From: Pseudomonas sp. Seg1
GTDB lineage: Bacteria > Pseudomonadota > Gammaproteobacteria > Pseudomonadales > Pseudomonadaceae
NCBI RefSeq assembly: GCF_018326005.1
Contig: NZ_AP021903.1
Location: 4,187,501 to 4,251,500 of the forward strand
DNA: 64,000 nucleotides
Direction: 5' to 3'
How positions within the stretch are numbered: position 1 is the stretch's first letter; every line of letters starts with the position of its first letter. A program made the translations under genes and the position numbers. Shown one piece after another: positions 27,096 to 36,098 of this stretch. A model generated the notes under the pieces. The model was not told the DNA's origin and did not search any database. It was given only the letters and a program-made list of their open reading frames with translations.

Positions 27096-27838
27096 TCAGC
27101 CTGCCTCCCAACGAGCGTGACCTGCACGCTTATGTCGACCACCAGCTCAGCGATGCCGATCGGCGTGTGCTGGAGACCTGGCTGGCCAGCCACCCGGATG
27201 ACGCCGCGCAGGTTCGCGCCTGGCAACAGGATGCCCAGCAACTGCGCGCGGCGTTGAGTGGCGCGTTGCAGCAACCGATGAATCCAGCGCTTGATCCGGC
27301 GATGATTCGCCAGCGCCAGAAACGTCAGTCACGCCGTCATCTGGCCAGCGCCGCGGTGTTGCTGATCGCGGTGAGCGTCGGCGGTTTCAGCGGTTGGCAG
27401 GCTCGGGAAATGACCTTGGTGCGCTCCTCTGTATTACCCATGACCGACGCCTTGCAGGCTTATCGACTGATTGCTCAGCAAGGCATGCTGCCGGCGGATT
27501 ACCAAATGGCAGGCGATGGCGATATGCAGCGCTGGCTCGACCGCTATTTCACGCAGGCCCGTCGTTTGCCGGATCTGACGGCGGCCGGGTTCCAACCGGT
27601 CAGCGGACGTCTGCTCAGCACCGATGAGGGGCCAGCGGCGATGGTGATGTATGAGGATGCGAGTGGGCACAAGGTGAGCTTTTACGTTCGCCCACCCGGC
27701 CCGAAAAACACCTTTTTGCCGCGTGGCACCCGCAGTGACGGGGATCTGCAGGCCGAATACTGGTCGGGTGGTGGCTACAACTATGCGATGGTCAGCCCGG
27801 TTGATACACCGGCTGCCCCCCTGCTGAAACAGTTTTGA
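27092..27838 (+). CDS. Membrane anti-sigma factor
   Basis: A 248-residue protein. An N-terminal cytosolic helical domain opens with ERDLHAYVDHQLSDADR, typical of anti-sigma factors that clamp ECF sigmas. A single membrane helix (about 83-103) and a periplasmic domain follow. No zinc HxxxCxxC motif is seen, so it is not a ZAS-type sensor. It is coupled to the sigma gene by a four-base overlap and would hold the sigma factor inactive until an envelope or oxidative signal arrives. Confidence 0.9.
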   Translation: MISLPPNERDLHAYVDHQLSDADRRVLETWLASHPDDAAQVRAWQQDAQQLRAALSGALQQPMNPALDPAMIRQRQKRQSRRHLASAAVLLIAVSVGGFSGWQAREMTLVRSSVLPMTDALQAYRLIAQQGMLPADYQMAGDGDMQRWLDRYFTQARRLPDLTAAGFQPVSGRLLSTDEGPAAMVMYEDASGHKVSFYVRPPGPKNTFLPRGTRSDGDLQAEYWSGGGYNYAMVSPVDTPAAPLLKQF

Positions 27839-27850
27839 AACACTGCATGA

Positions 27851-27948
27851 CCCTGTGGGAGCGGGCTTGCCCGCGAAGGCGTCGTGTCAGGCGATATTTA
27901 TATTGGCTGACACTCCGCTTTCGCGGGCAAGCCCGCTCCCACTAGGGG
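27851..27948. repeat. REP pair (GTGGGAGCGGGCTTGCCCGC family)
   Basis: Inverted copies of the element enclose about 40 bp between the convergent anti-sigma and pilus tip genes, where they could also stop transcription from both sides. Confidence 0.85.
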
Positions 27949-27960
27949 TCGGCGCAAGGT

Positions 27961-28932
27961 TCAGAACCCCACATCCAGCACCACGTTGTCCAGATACGTC
28001 CCTGCCGGCGGTGTGGTCTGGTCGGTGTAGATCTTCGCGTTGTAATTGAAAATCTGGCTGCCAGTCCCGAGTCCATTGCCCGGATTGACCTCGGCATCGG
28101 TACTCGCCCGACGTGCCGCCCCGACACTGCCCCAGCGCGTCGTGCCGGCACTTTTGAAAATGTCATAGGCCAGATAGTTGCTCCCGGAAATCATCCGTCG
28201 TCGCCCACCCGCGCTGACCGGGTTTTGCCCGTCGCTCAGGCCCACGGTGTAGGCGCTGCCCTTGGTGCAGGCCAGGTTGATGGTCTGCCCGGTGACCGGT
28301 GTGAAGGCGCTGACCACCGGTGCGCTGCCGAACGCGATGTTTGGCGCCGTGATCGTGCAGTCGTTGGAGACGGTCAGGTTCACGGTCAACGTGGTAGTGC
28401 CGCTGTTGATGTCGCGCCCAAGGCAAATGGCGCCGATGCCGATACCCGAACAGTAATTCCAGTTCCAGAAGATGCTCAGGGTTTCGGTATACACCCCCGC
28501 TGCGACGTTGCTGCCGATGGTCGTCCCCAGGTAGAGCGGCACGGTTTTCGGCGTCGTACCGCCCAGCAGTCCCAAGGCATCGATGATGCCATTGCGGGCG
28601 AAGTCATACGCCGTGCCGCGAGTCAGCGGGTAACTGGTGCTGTTGTTGGCGTAGACCGTGTAACTGATGACATCGCCAGTGGGCCCGAGCAGTCCGCTCT
28701 GGGTCGACGAAACGGTGCCCCAGAAGTGGTCATTGCTGGTGAGCAGTGACAGCAAAGAGCCGGTGCAACTCAGCCCGCCATTGAGCGTGGAGCTGGGTTG
28801 CGATGTAGTGCGAACGGCAATTGAACTGAGCGTTCCGAAGGCCGCCGGCGTGGTACTGACCACCGAGCAAGCGGCCTGCGCCGCCCCCGGCGACAACAGC
28901 GCCAACCACAACAGCCAGCGTGCGCCGATCAT
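27961..28932 (-). CDS. Spore-coat-U domain pilus tip protein (CsuE-like)
   Basis: A 323-residue exported protein: signal peptide (1 to about 22, GAAQAAC) and two SCPU-like domains. The second (about 185-323) has the family ending (TPPAGTYLDNVVLDVGF). The two-domain size and last position after the usher match tip adhesins of archaic chaperone-usher pili such as CsuE. The start at 28932 overlaps the usher stop by ATGA; longer upstream readings are the usher shadow. Confidence 0.85.
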   Translation of the reverse strand: MIGARWLLWLALLSPGAAQAACSVVSTTPAAFGTLSSIAVRTTSQPSSTLNGGLSCTGSLLSLLTSNDHFWGTVSSTQSGLLGPTGDVISYTVYANNSTSYPLTRGTAYDFARNGIIDALGLLGGTTPKTVPLYLGTTIGSNVAAGVYTETLSIFWNWNYCSGIGIGAICLGRDINSGTTTLTVNLTVSNDCTITAPNIAFGSAPVVSAFTPVTGQTINLACTKGSAYTVGLSDGQNPVSAGGRRRMISGSNYLAYDIFKSAGTTRWGSVGAARRASTDAEVNPGNGLGTGSQIFNYNAKIYTDQTTPPAGTYLDNVVLDVGF

Positions 28933-31286
28933 TGGCACACCAGCGGGCCGATCAGCGGCACCTGATTCTGGTTCATGTCGACATTGAACTGCGCCTTGCA
29001 GGTTTTGCCATCCGCCAGCGTTACTTGTAGCGAGTTTTGCGCTTGCAGGTTTTCCAGATAGACCAGGCCATCCCAACCGACCACGGTGCGTGCGCCGCTC
29101 TCTTCATGCAGCACGCCTGCGCCCAACGGCAGCTCACGTTGCTGCGCATCGACCAGGACGATACTCGCGGCAATGATTTTGCTCAGCGGAAATTCCAGCA
29201 GATAACCGCTACCACGGCGTACCGCGATGCGCTGTTCAACATTGGGGCTGCGCACATTCGGCGGCAGGTTCAGCGGATCGATTTCGTACTTGCCACGGTA
29301 GTAAGCGCTGCTCCACGGCACCAGGAGATGACCGTTTTTATCGGTCTGGCCCACCTGCTGGTTTTCGTAACGCACCGGAATGTCGGCAAAACCATCGGTG
29401 CTGACCACCACAAAGGCATCGTCGATGCGGTTGGCGGCAAACACCTGCCGGTCCATCCACACCAGCGATCCACTGGCATCGGCCCAACGGGTTTCGGCGT
29501 CGGACGTGCCATACACACCGGCCTGCAACTGCACCGATTGCAGGCGCCAGGTCACGTCGGCCTGGCGATAATCGGCGCCATCACCCTTGGCGTACCCCAG
29601 ATTGAAGCCGACCCCGCCCTCGGTCGGCACCGAGCGACTGTAGTTGACGCGCTGCTGGGTTTGCCCGGTCTTGCTGCGCTCGCTGCTGATCGCCAGGCTG
29701 CCACGCAGATCGAACGGGATCACCAGTTGCGCCTGCACAGCCCAGTTGCTGTCGCCGATCTCGCGGTTGGCCGACAGATAAAAACTGCTGTTGCGCCACA
29801 ACGGTTTGCTCCAGCTCAGGTTGAGCAGGCGCGTACGGGAATCGTCGGCGGCACGCACATCGAAATACCCGGCACCGAGGCTGCCCCAGCGATCCAGGTT
29901 GAGGCTCAGCGTGGCCTGTTCGCTGCGGCGGCTGAGGCTGATATAGGGGCTGTCGACCACGGTCAGGTCAGCGTATTGATCGTGGCGTTGCAGGCGCTGG
30001 TAAGAAAAGCTGAAACGCTGATTGCTGTACTGATAACCGAGGCTCAATTGCTCGCCGCCGTCTCCGTCGAAACGGCTCTGACTGATGGCACTGTTGAGCA
30101 CGCCGAAATTGCCCAGGCGCAGGTTACCGCCGAGCCCGCCGAGGGTCAGGTTTTGCGCGGCTTCAGCATGGCTTTCCAGGGTAAAACTGTCGCTGACGCC
30201 GTAACGCAGGCTGCCGGAAGTGACGCCCGGCCCATAGTTGAAATCCTTCAGCGCGTAGTCGCGACGCAAGGTACCGGCCGCCACAGAAAAGTCGCTCAGG
30301 CCCTTTTGCAGCAAACTGCTGGTCACATAAAACGGCACAGTGGTCGACACCTGCCGCCCCAGTGCATCCGTGGTCACCACCACCGCTTCGCCGGCACCGT
30401 TGATGAACGGAATGTTGGTCAGCGTATACGGCCCCGGTTGCAGCTCCGCGCTGCTGGATTTGTAGCCATTGATGAACAGATCCACCGAGGATGGCACCGC
30501 CGCCTCGCCGGCAAACTGTGGCAGCGGATAGGTCACCAGATCCGGGCGCACGGCAAAGTCGCGGGAGAATTGCACGCCCCCCAGGCGCACCGAACTGCTC
30601 CAGGGCAGCGCGCCGCTGATCACGTCGCCCGCCTCGTAGGTGAGCATTCGCTCGTCATCGGAGTAACGCCATGTGGTGTCGTAACGCAGGTAGCCGTTGT
30701 TCATCGTATTGAGCGAATCACCGGACAAGGTGCGCCGGTATTGCCCGGTATTGGACAACGTGCCCCAGCTGTCGAACAGCCGCACCTCGTTCCACGCCGC
30801 CAGATAGGTGCCGGCATCGTCGGTGTCGTTGAGGTACAGGTCATAGTTGAACAGCGCGCCGAAACTGCTCAGTGCCGGCGTGCGCGGGTAGTTCTGACGA
30901 TTGCCGATGAACTGCTCCGGCAACCACTCCGGTGGCACATCCAGCAGCAGGCGCTGGCCGACACTGTCGTAATCGCTGTGCAGCCCCGGCAGGCTGTCGA
31001 GGTCGACTTCGGCGCCAACACCGTCGGGCAGTTTCATGCCGGTTTCGCGTAACGCCGTGCTCGGCAGAAACAGCCGCCCGTCGCGCTGATCCACCGCCAC
31101 CACACGTCCGGTATTCATCTGGTTGACCACCAGTTCGAGAAACAGCTGTGCATCGCTGACGGCCTCCATGCCGCTGGGAGGCGGCGGCAGTTCACCGCCC
31201 CCGGATGGTTGAACGAACACCAGGCAACACGCGCCGGTCATGAGCCACAACGGACGCTGAATACGGCGAGCCCATCCTGGGCTCAT
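28929..31286 (-). CDS. Outer-membrane usher of an archaic chaperone-usher pilus
   Basis: A 785-residue fimbrial usher of the FimD/PapC-like family, CsuD type. A leader is followed by an N-terminal domain (LFLELVVNQMNTGRVV), a long beta-barrel region with a plug (DLFINGYKSSSAELQPGPYTL), and C-terminal domains ending in GPLVCQ. It forms the pore through which chaperone-bound subunits are assembled. It is coupled to the tip gene (four-base overlap) but separated from the chaperone gene by 245 bp holding a REP pair. Confidence 0.92.
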   Translation of the reverse strand: MSPGWARRIQRPLWLMTGACCLVFVQPSGGGELPPPPSGMEAVSDAQLFLELVVNQMNTGRVVAVDQRDGRLFLPSTALRETGMKLPDGVGAEVDLDSLPGLHSDYDSVGQRLLLDVPPEWLPEQFIGNRQNYPRTPALSSFGALFNYDLYLNDTDDAGTYLAAWNEVRLFDSWGTLSNTGQYRRTLSGDSLNTMNNGYLRYDTTWRYSDDERMLTYEAGDVISGALPWSSSVRLGGVQFSRDFAVRPDLVTYPLPQFAGEAAVPSSVDLFINGYKSSSAELQPGPYTLTNIPFINGAGEAVVVTTDALGRQVSTTVPFYVTSSLLQKGLSDFSVAAGTLRRDYALKDFNYGPGVTSGSLRYGVSDSFTLESHAEAAQNLTLGGLGGNLRLGNFGVLNSAISQSRFDGDGGEQLSLGYQYSNQRFSFSYQRLQRHDQYADLTVVDSPYISLSRRSEQATLSLNLDRWGSLGAGYFDVRAADDSRTRLLNLSWSKPLWRNSSFYLSANREIGDSNWAVQAQLVIPFDLRGSLAISSERSKTGQTQQRVNYSRSVPTEGGVGFNLGYAKGDGADYRQADVTWRLQSVQLQAGVYGTSDAETRWADASGSLVWMDRQVFAANRIDDAFVVVSTDGFADIPVRYENQQVGQTDKNGHLLVPWSSAYYRGKYEIDPLNLPPNVRSPNVEQRIAVRRGSGYLLEFPLSKIIAASIVLVDAQQRELPLGAGVLHEESGARTVVGWDGLVYLENLQAQNSLQVTLADGKTCKAQFNVDMNQNQVPLIGPLVCQ

Positions 31287-31369
31287 ACGCGCTTTACGTC
31301 CGTCAATGGACTGATTCCTCCTGATACTTCCCTAGCCAGACTCATATCTCAGTGACACTACCCAACCCA

Positions 31370-31504
31370 TGTGGCGAGGGAGCTTGCTCCCGCTCGGCGG
31401 CGCAGCCGTCGTAAAACCAGTCACCCAAATTTAATTGAGACACTGCAGTCATCTGTTTTGGGGCTGCTTCGCAGCCCAGCGGGAGCAAGCTCCCTCACCA
31501 CAAA
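31370..31504. repeat. REP pair inside the pilus operon
   Basis: Inverted copies of GTGGCGAGGGAGCTTGCTCC lie between the chaperone and usher genes, about 80 bp apart. REP hairpins at this place could lower or stabilise usher expression relative to the subunits. Confidence 0.82.
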
Positions 31505-31531
31505 AAGCACAGCTAAAAAATCTTCGTCCGG

Positions 31532-32320
31532 CTACCGTGCCGGGCTGATGCTCTGCACCTGCGGCGCCCCATTGACCCGTACCTGCAACGCCGAATCAGC
31601 CGCCGCAGCACCTGGCGCCGGCCAGCGCATCACCGCGCCCGGCAACACGTAACCGAGCAGTCCCTCGGCCAATGGCTTGCTCTGCCCGCCCTGCTTGATC
31701 GCCACGTCGGTCAATCGCGCATGCACCGCGCCCTGATTGCGCACCTCTACATATGGCCGCCCCTCCACGGCCACCGTGCGCCAGCTCAATTGCGGCAGGC
31801 CGATGCCTTTGGGATCTCGCGGGCGAGTGCTGTCCTCCTTGCTCCACAGCCCCGCGCCGTAGGCAAACAGCGGCACCGAATAGCGCATCTGGAAGCGGAT
31901 GGCAGCGGCGGTCTTGCCGCCGTCAGCGGAGGCCGGTTGTGCGGACGGGATTTCGTCGATGATGATTCGATAAGCCAGTTCCTGCCCCGGCGGCACGTCT
32001 TTGGTGCGGGTCAGGCGCACCAGTTGTTTTTGCCCCGGCTCGATCTTTGCCACCGGCGGACTGCCGATCACGTCGCGTTGATTCTGGTATTGCTCCTCGA
32101 ACCCGCTCTGGGTCCAACTGAACACGCGAATCTGCAGATTGGCGGTTTCGTTGCCGCGGTTCTCCAGCCATAACGCACTGGCCTGCTGATCGGCCTCCAG
32201 CACCGGGTCAATCGGCCAGATCAATACCGAACTGGCCGCTAGCGCGTTGCCGGTCCCAAGCATGACCAGCGCCAACATCGCGCACTGAACCAACGAAAGC
32301 CGTGATGTAACTGACCCCAT
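31532..32320 (-). CDS. Periplasmic pilus chaperone (CsuC-like)
   Basis: A 262-residue PapD-like chaperone. A signal peptide (1 to about 33, ending NALAAS) and two immunoglobulin-like domains are visible, with KQLVRLTRTK and AYRIIIDEIP in the first domain. It donates a strand to SCPU subunits in the periplasm. The start at 32320 has AAGGAG eight bases before it; longer readings are out of context with the upstream subunit gene. Confidence 0.9.
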   Translation of the reverse strand: MGSVTSRLSLVQCAMLALVMLGTGNALAASSVLIWPIDPVLEADQQASALWLENRGNETANLQIRVFSWTQSGFEEQYQNQRDVIGSPPVAKIEPGQKQLVRLTRTKDVPPGQELAYRIIIDEIPSAQPASADGGKTAAAIRFQMRYSVPLFAYGAGLWSKEDSTRPRDPKGIGLPQLSWRTVAVEGRPYVEVRNQGAVHARLTDVAIKQGGQSKPLAEGLLGYVLPGAVMRWPAPGAAAADSALQVRVNGAPQVQSISPAR

Positions 32321-32354
32321 AGACCTGCTCCTTGTCGGCAATCCAGCCTTCGCC

Positions 32355-32855
32355 TCACCACGACAGTTGCACCTGCAACACGTCGCTGTACGTCCCCCCA
32401 GGCTGATTGCCCGGCAATTGCACCTGACCGTAAATCGGCAGGCTGATGTTGTTCGCATCGCTATAGGCCACCGCCACGCTCTGGCCGATGCCCAGGCTCT
32501 GGCTGTACGCCGCATCGCGAAACAGCGTATACGCCACCCGCGCGCTGCCACTGTTGATCTGCATGTGCCGGCCGCTGCTGTTGTACTGACCGCCATCGAC
32601 GCTCATGTTCAGTGTCACCCCCGGTGTGCATTGCAATTGCACACCGCCGGTCAGCGCGACCTGCACCGTGCCGGTGGCCAGGGCCGAACGTGAACCGAAA
32701 TTCAGCCCGCCATAGTTCGACACCCCACCGACCACCAGACACCCCGCCGTGACCGTGGCGCTGACCTGAAAGCTCTGACTGGTCGCAGCGGTCAGCGGCA
32801 GCGGCGCACTGCCCGCACAAAGCAGGAGCAGCGCGATGCAGCCTTGACGGCGCAT
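32355..32855 (-). CDS. Spore-coat-U domain pilus subunit
   Basis: A 166-residue exported SCPU protein: signal peptide (1 to about 23, LTAATS) then one domain with an early Cys (VTAGCLV), a mid Cys (LQCTPGV) and the ending GGTYSDVLQVQLSW typical of the family. It starts four bases after the stop of the frameshifted subunit gene. It is probably a minor subunit such as CsuB. Confidence 0.88.
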   Translation of the reverse strand: MRRQGCIALLLLCAGSAPLPLTAATSQSFQVSATVTAGCLVVGGVSNYGGLNFGSRSALATGTVQVALTGGVQLQCTPGVTLNMSVDGGQYNSSGRHMQINSGSARVAYTLFRDAAYSQSLGIGQSVAVAYSDANNISLPIYGQVQLPGNQPGGTYSDVLQVQLSW

Positions 32856-32859
32856 GGCA

Positions 32860-33395
32860 TCAGAACGTCAGTTCAACAGCGACAGTGTCGGTGTAGGTCC
32901 CTGCCGGCAAACCGGCCTTGCCCACCGCTTGACCGTAGATATTCACCGTTTGCGCCACGCCGGTGCTGGCGGCCAGATTGATCGTGCCGTCAATCGCCAA
33001 CAGCTGCGAATGCCCGGCGTCGGTGTACAAGTCGTACGGCACATAATTGGCGACGCCGTCGTACAGCGCGCGCGTCCCCCCGGTGACATGCCGTCATGGG
33101 AGCCCGCCCGGACCTTGACCGTCGGTGTGGTGCCACTGGAGCAGAGAATCGACAACGCCCCGCCACCACCGCCCAGCACTTGCCCGGTGGCCGTGGTGAA
33201 CAGGCTGTTGGCGGTGCCGAAGTTCAACGCACCGAAGTTCAGACCGGTGGAGCCTCCGGCGCCGTTGACCTGACAGCTGCTGGTCAGGATCAGGCTCGAG
33301 GTGATCTGGCCGGTGACAGTGGTGGCGGCATGGGCACTGGAAACCAGTGCCAGACCAAGCAACGACAAACCTATCCTTGATGCATACATACGCAT
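32860..33395 (-). pseudogene. Frameshifted spore-coat-U pilus subunit
   Basis: Two overlapping frames together make one SCPU protein. The first (from 33395) gives a signal peptide and the N-terminal half (LNFGALNFGT, LCSSGTTPTVKV). The second (ending 32860) gives the C-terminal half (VPYDLYTDAGHSQ, LPAGTYTDTVAVELTF). The frame changes near a run of six C on the plus strand (33076-33081); one extra base would restore a 178-residue protein, the size of its paralogues. It may be a true mutation, a slippery phase-variable tract, or a sequencing error. Confidence 0.85.
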
Positions 33396-33415
33396 GGTTT
33401 CCGTCCTCTACGGGG

Positions 33416-33949
33416 TTACCAGTCGAGCGTCACCGTCAGGGTGTCGGTATAGACACCTGCCGGGACCGCGCGGGTATTCGCCACCACCGAGCCAAATACC
33501 GGGATCGGTATCTGCGCACCGCTGGTGACAGCGAAATTGTGTTGTTGACCGATGCTGTAGCTCTGACTGCCGGAGGCATCGAGAAACAACTGATAGGGAA
33601 TGGTCTGGCGGCCGTTGCTCAGGCGCCGGGTGTTGCCGTCACCATGGGCGCCACCGTCGATGCTGACGGTGAAACCGGTGACCGAAGGGTTGCAGGCGAC
33701 ATTCAGTCTGCCACTGCTGTCACCATCGAGGCTGGCCTTGATCGGTGCGTTCCAGGTCGGGCCCTGAAGTCCGAAGTCAAGCTTGCCCAGATCGCTGACC
33801 GGGCTGGCGGGGTCGCTGGTGTTGGTCACTTCGCAGCCGGCAATGAGGATCAGCCGCGCATGAATCTGCCCGCTCACCGCCGCTTGTGCGTCGTCAGCGA
33901 GTAACGCGAGCGTACCTGCCGCCACGACCATCCAGTACTTGCCTGTCAT
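33416..33949 (-). CDS. Spore-coat-U domain pilus subunit
   Basis: A 177-residue SCPU protein with a signal peptide (1 to about 23, DDAQAAV), paired cysteines (AGCEV and VACNP), and the ending PAGVYTDTLTVTLDW. It could be the major structural subunit. The next gene follows 20 bp downstream. Confidence 0.88.
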   Translation of the reverse strand: MTGKYWMVVAAGTLALLADDAQAAVSGQIHARLILIAGCEVTNTSDPASPVSDLGKLDFGLQGPTWNAPIKASLDGDSSGRLNVACNPSVTGFTVSIDGGAHGDGNTRRLSNGRQTIPYQLFLDASGSQSYSIGQQHNFAVTSGAQIPIPVFGSVVANTRAVPAGVYTDTLTVTLDW

Positions 33950-34055
33950 TGTGTCCGTCCCTGCTCCTTGAGGAATGGCTCAACCACCACGTTCATTGCT
34001 GAACACCTTCCTTGCACAATCCGCATCCGGCGGATTGCCAATCACAACCTGGCGA

Positions 34056-34577
34056 TCACCAGGTCACCGTCACCTTGACCAGGTCCGAATAACGACTGAC
34101 CTTCGGAACCTCCGCCAGGCGCTCGATCCGCGCATACAACGGCAGCTCCACGGTGCCCGTGTCCGGCACTCGACCGCTGACGGGTACATCCACCACCAGT
34201 GGCATACGACGCGCGGCGTCCTGATACAAGCGGTACGGAATCGGCTTGCTGTCAGCCGCCCCGGCCATGTAACGGACTTCCCCGACACCGCCGTGCAAAC
34301 CGCCATCGACGCGCAACTGATAAGGCGTGTCCGGGTTGCATTCCAGGCGCGGCAGCCGTTGATTGGTCAAGGCCGCTCCGAGTGGCCCGGCCGGGTCGTC
34401 GAGGCGCGCGGTACTGCCGAAATCAAGCACGCCGAGCTGCTCGATACCGGCCTCGCGCTGCTGGCCGATCAACTGGCAGCCACGCTGCACGTCGACACGT
34501 ACCTCGACCTGAAGATCCGCCGCGTACACGGGTGCAACACACGCACCCAGCAGGCCCATGACCACCCGTAGATTCAC
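34056..34577 (-). CDS. Spore-coat-U domain pilus subunit, first gene of the operon
   Basis: A 173-residue exported SCPU protein: signal peptide (1 to about 19, APVYAAD), cysteines in QRGCQL and LECNPD, and the C-terminal strand SRYSDLVKVTVTW. It heads a seven-gene minus-strand operon (four subunits, chaperone, usher, tip). It is divergent from the zapE-like gene 285 bp away. Confidence 0.87.
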   Translation of the reverse strand: MNLRVVMGLLGACVAPVYAADLQVEVRVDVQRGCQLIGQQREAGIEQLGVLDFGSTARLDDPAGPLGAALTNQRLPRLECNPDTPYQLRVDGGLHGGVGEVRYMAGAADSKPIPYRLYQDAARRMPLVVDVPVSGRVPDTGTVELPLYARIERLAEVPKVSRYSDLVKVTVTW

Positions 34578-34862
34578 TACCCGGTTCCTTGTCAGCGATC
34601 GCTTGCGTTGTCGTTACTGTGTTTCAGGTTAGCAACGGACGGCGATTGCGCCAGTCAATTGGATCCATGGACAGAACGGGATATGTTTCGAAAGATTGGC
34701 CACAGGCGGAATTATCTCGCTGAAAATAGCTGTACGCGCCGCACAATATTGTTCACTGACCGCCCACTTTCCAGCGACGGCACTGGAGCGTCCGTTGCAC
34801 GTCTGGTTACACTGTGCCGCCGCGCTCCCGGGCGCCGGATTGATGACTCGGAGTGACGCAGC

Positions 34863-36002
34863 GTGCCCGCCCAACCGCCGAAACGATCACCACTGACCCA
34901 GCGCTGGCCGGCGTTGCGCCGCCTGTTCGGCAGAGGCCTGCCCGCCAGCGCGGGGCATGACGCCAGTGCGCAGTCGATCCGCGATTACTTCGGCAACAAG
35001 GCTCGCAGCCAGGGCTACACCCTCAGCCATGCCCAGCAGCGAGTGATCGATTGCATGGCGCAGCAGGCCAGCCTGCTGTTCGGCGCGTCAACGCACACCC
35101 CGCCGAGCCTTTATCTGCACGGAGCGGTCGGACGCGGCAAGAGCTGGTTACTGGATGGCTTTTTTCAGGCACTGCCGATCACGCAGAAGCGGCGCCTGCA
35201 TTTCCATGAATTCTTTGCGCAACTGCATCAGGGCATGTTCCGCCATCGCCGGGAGGACGATGCCTTGGCCATCACCCTCGACGAGCTGTTGCAGGACTGT
35301 CGGGTGCTGTGTTTCGACGAGTTTCACGTGCATGACATTGGCGATGCGATGCTCATCACGCGGTTGTTCAAGGCGTTGTTCCAGCGCGGCATTCTGCTGT
35401 TGCTGACCTCCAACTATCCGCCTCAAGGCTTGCTGCCCAATCCGCTCTATCACGCGCGTTTCAAACCGGTGATCGAGCTGATCAACGCGCGCATGCAGGT
35501 CATGGAAGTGGGCGGCCCGCACGACTACCGCACTCTGGCGCACAACCATGCGCATCAACTGTTCACTCAGGGCCAGTACGTGTGGCCAGCCACGTCAGCG
35601 CAGCGTCAGGCCTTGAGTCTGCCAGCAGAGAATGCGCCAGCCATTTCGTTAGTGGTCGGCAATCGGCCGTTTCAGGCGCGGCTGCATGACGATCGACGTG
35701 TGGTTTTTACCTTCGCCGATCTGTGCGAACAGCCGACGGCCGTGATGGATTATCTGGAGTTGTGTCGGCGTTTCGACCACTGGATCATCGACCACCTGCC
35801 GCTACTGGACGGGTGCTCGATCGCCACACAACAACGCTTCATCAACCTGATCGACGTGCTGTACGACCAGGACAAACACCTGACATTGCTGAGTCGACTG
35901 CCGTTGCATGAAAGCCTGGCGGGCGACGCCATCGACCTGGCCCGCACCCGCAGCCGACTGGGCCAGTTGCAGCACCTGACAACCACCGCACACTACTTGT
36001 AG
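34863..36002 (+). CDS. ZapE/AFG1-family ATPase
   Basis: A 379-residue AFG1-like ATPase. Walker A is HGAVGRGKSW (about residue 86), Walker B CFDEFHVHD, and a sensor region LLLTSNYPP is visible. ZapE associates with FtsZ at the division site; this may be a second copy, because the usual zapE lies near other genes in pseudomonads and this one has the LRR kinase downstream. The start is GTG at 34863; no stronger in-frame ATG precedes the conserved region. Confidence 0.85.
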   Translation: MPAQPPKRSPLTQRWPALRRLFGRGLPASAGHDASAQSIRDYFGNKARSQGYTLSHAQQRVIDCMAQQASLLFGASTHTPPSLYLHGAVGRGKSWLLDGFFQALPITQKRRLHFHEFFAQLHQGMFRHRREDDALAITLDELLQDCRVLCFDEFHVHDIGDAMLITRLFKALFQRGILLLLTSNYPPQGLLPNPLYHARFKPVIELINARMQVMEVGGPHDYRTLAHNHAHQLFTQGQYVWPATSAQRQALSLPAENAPAISLVVGNRPFQARLHDDRRVVFTFADLCEQPTAVMDYLELCRRFDHWIIDHLPLLDGCSIATQQRFINLIDVLYDQDKHLTLLSRLPLHESLAGDAIDLARTRSRLGQLQHLTTTAHYL

Positions 36003-36098
36003 GGTTTCAGCGCAGTTTCGCACTCGGGTCTGCGCCGGGCAGGCATCTGCCGTTATCATGTCGCCCATTCTCAGCGACCCTCTATTGCGAATACCTTC

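Noticed and set aside
29037..31052. 671-codon frame antisense to the usher gene
   Set aside because: Shadow frame; the usher on the other strand has clear family motifs and leader.
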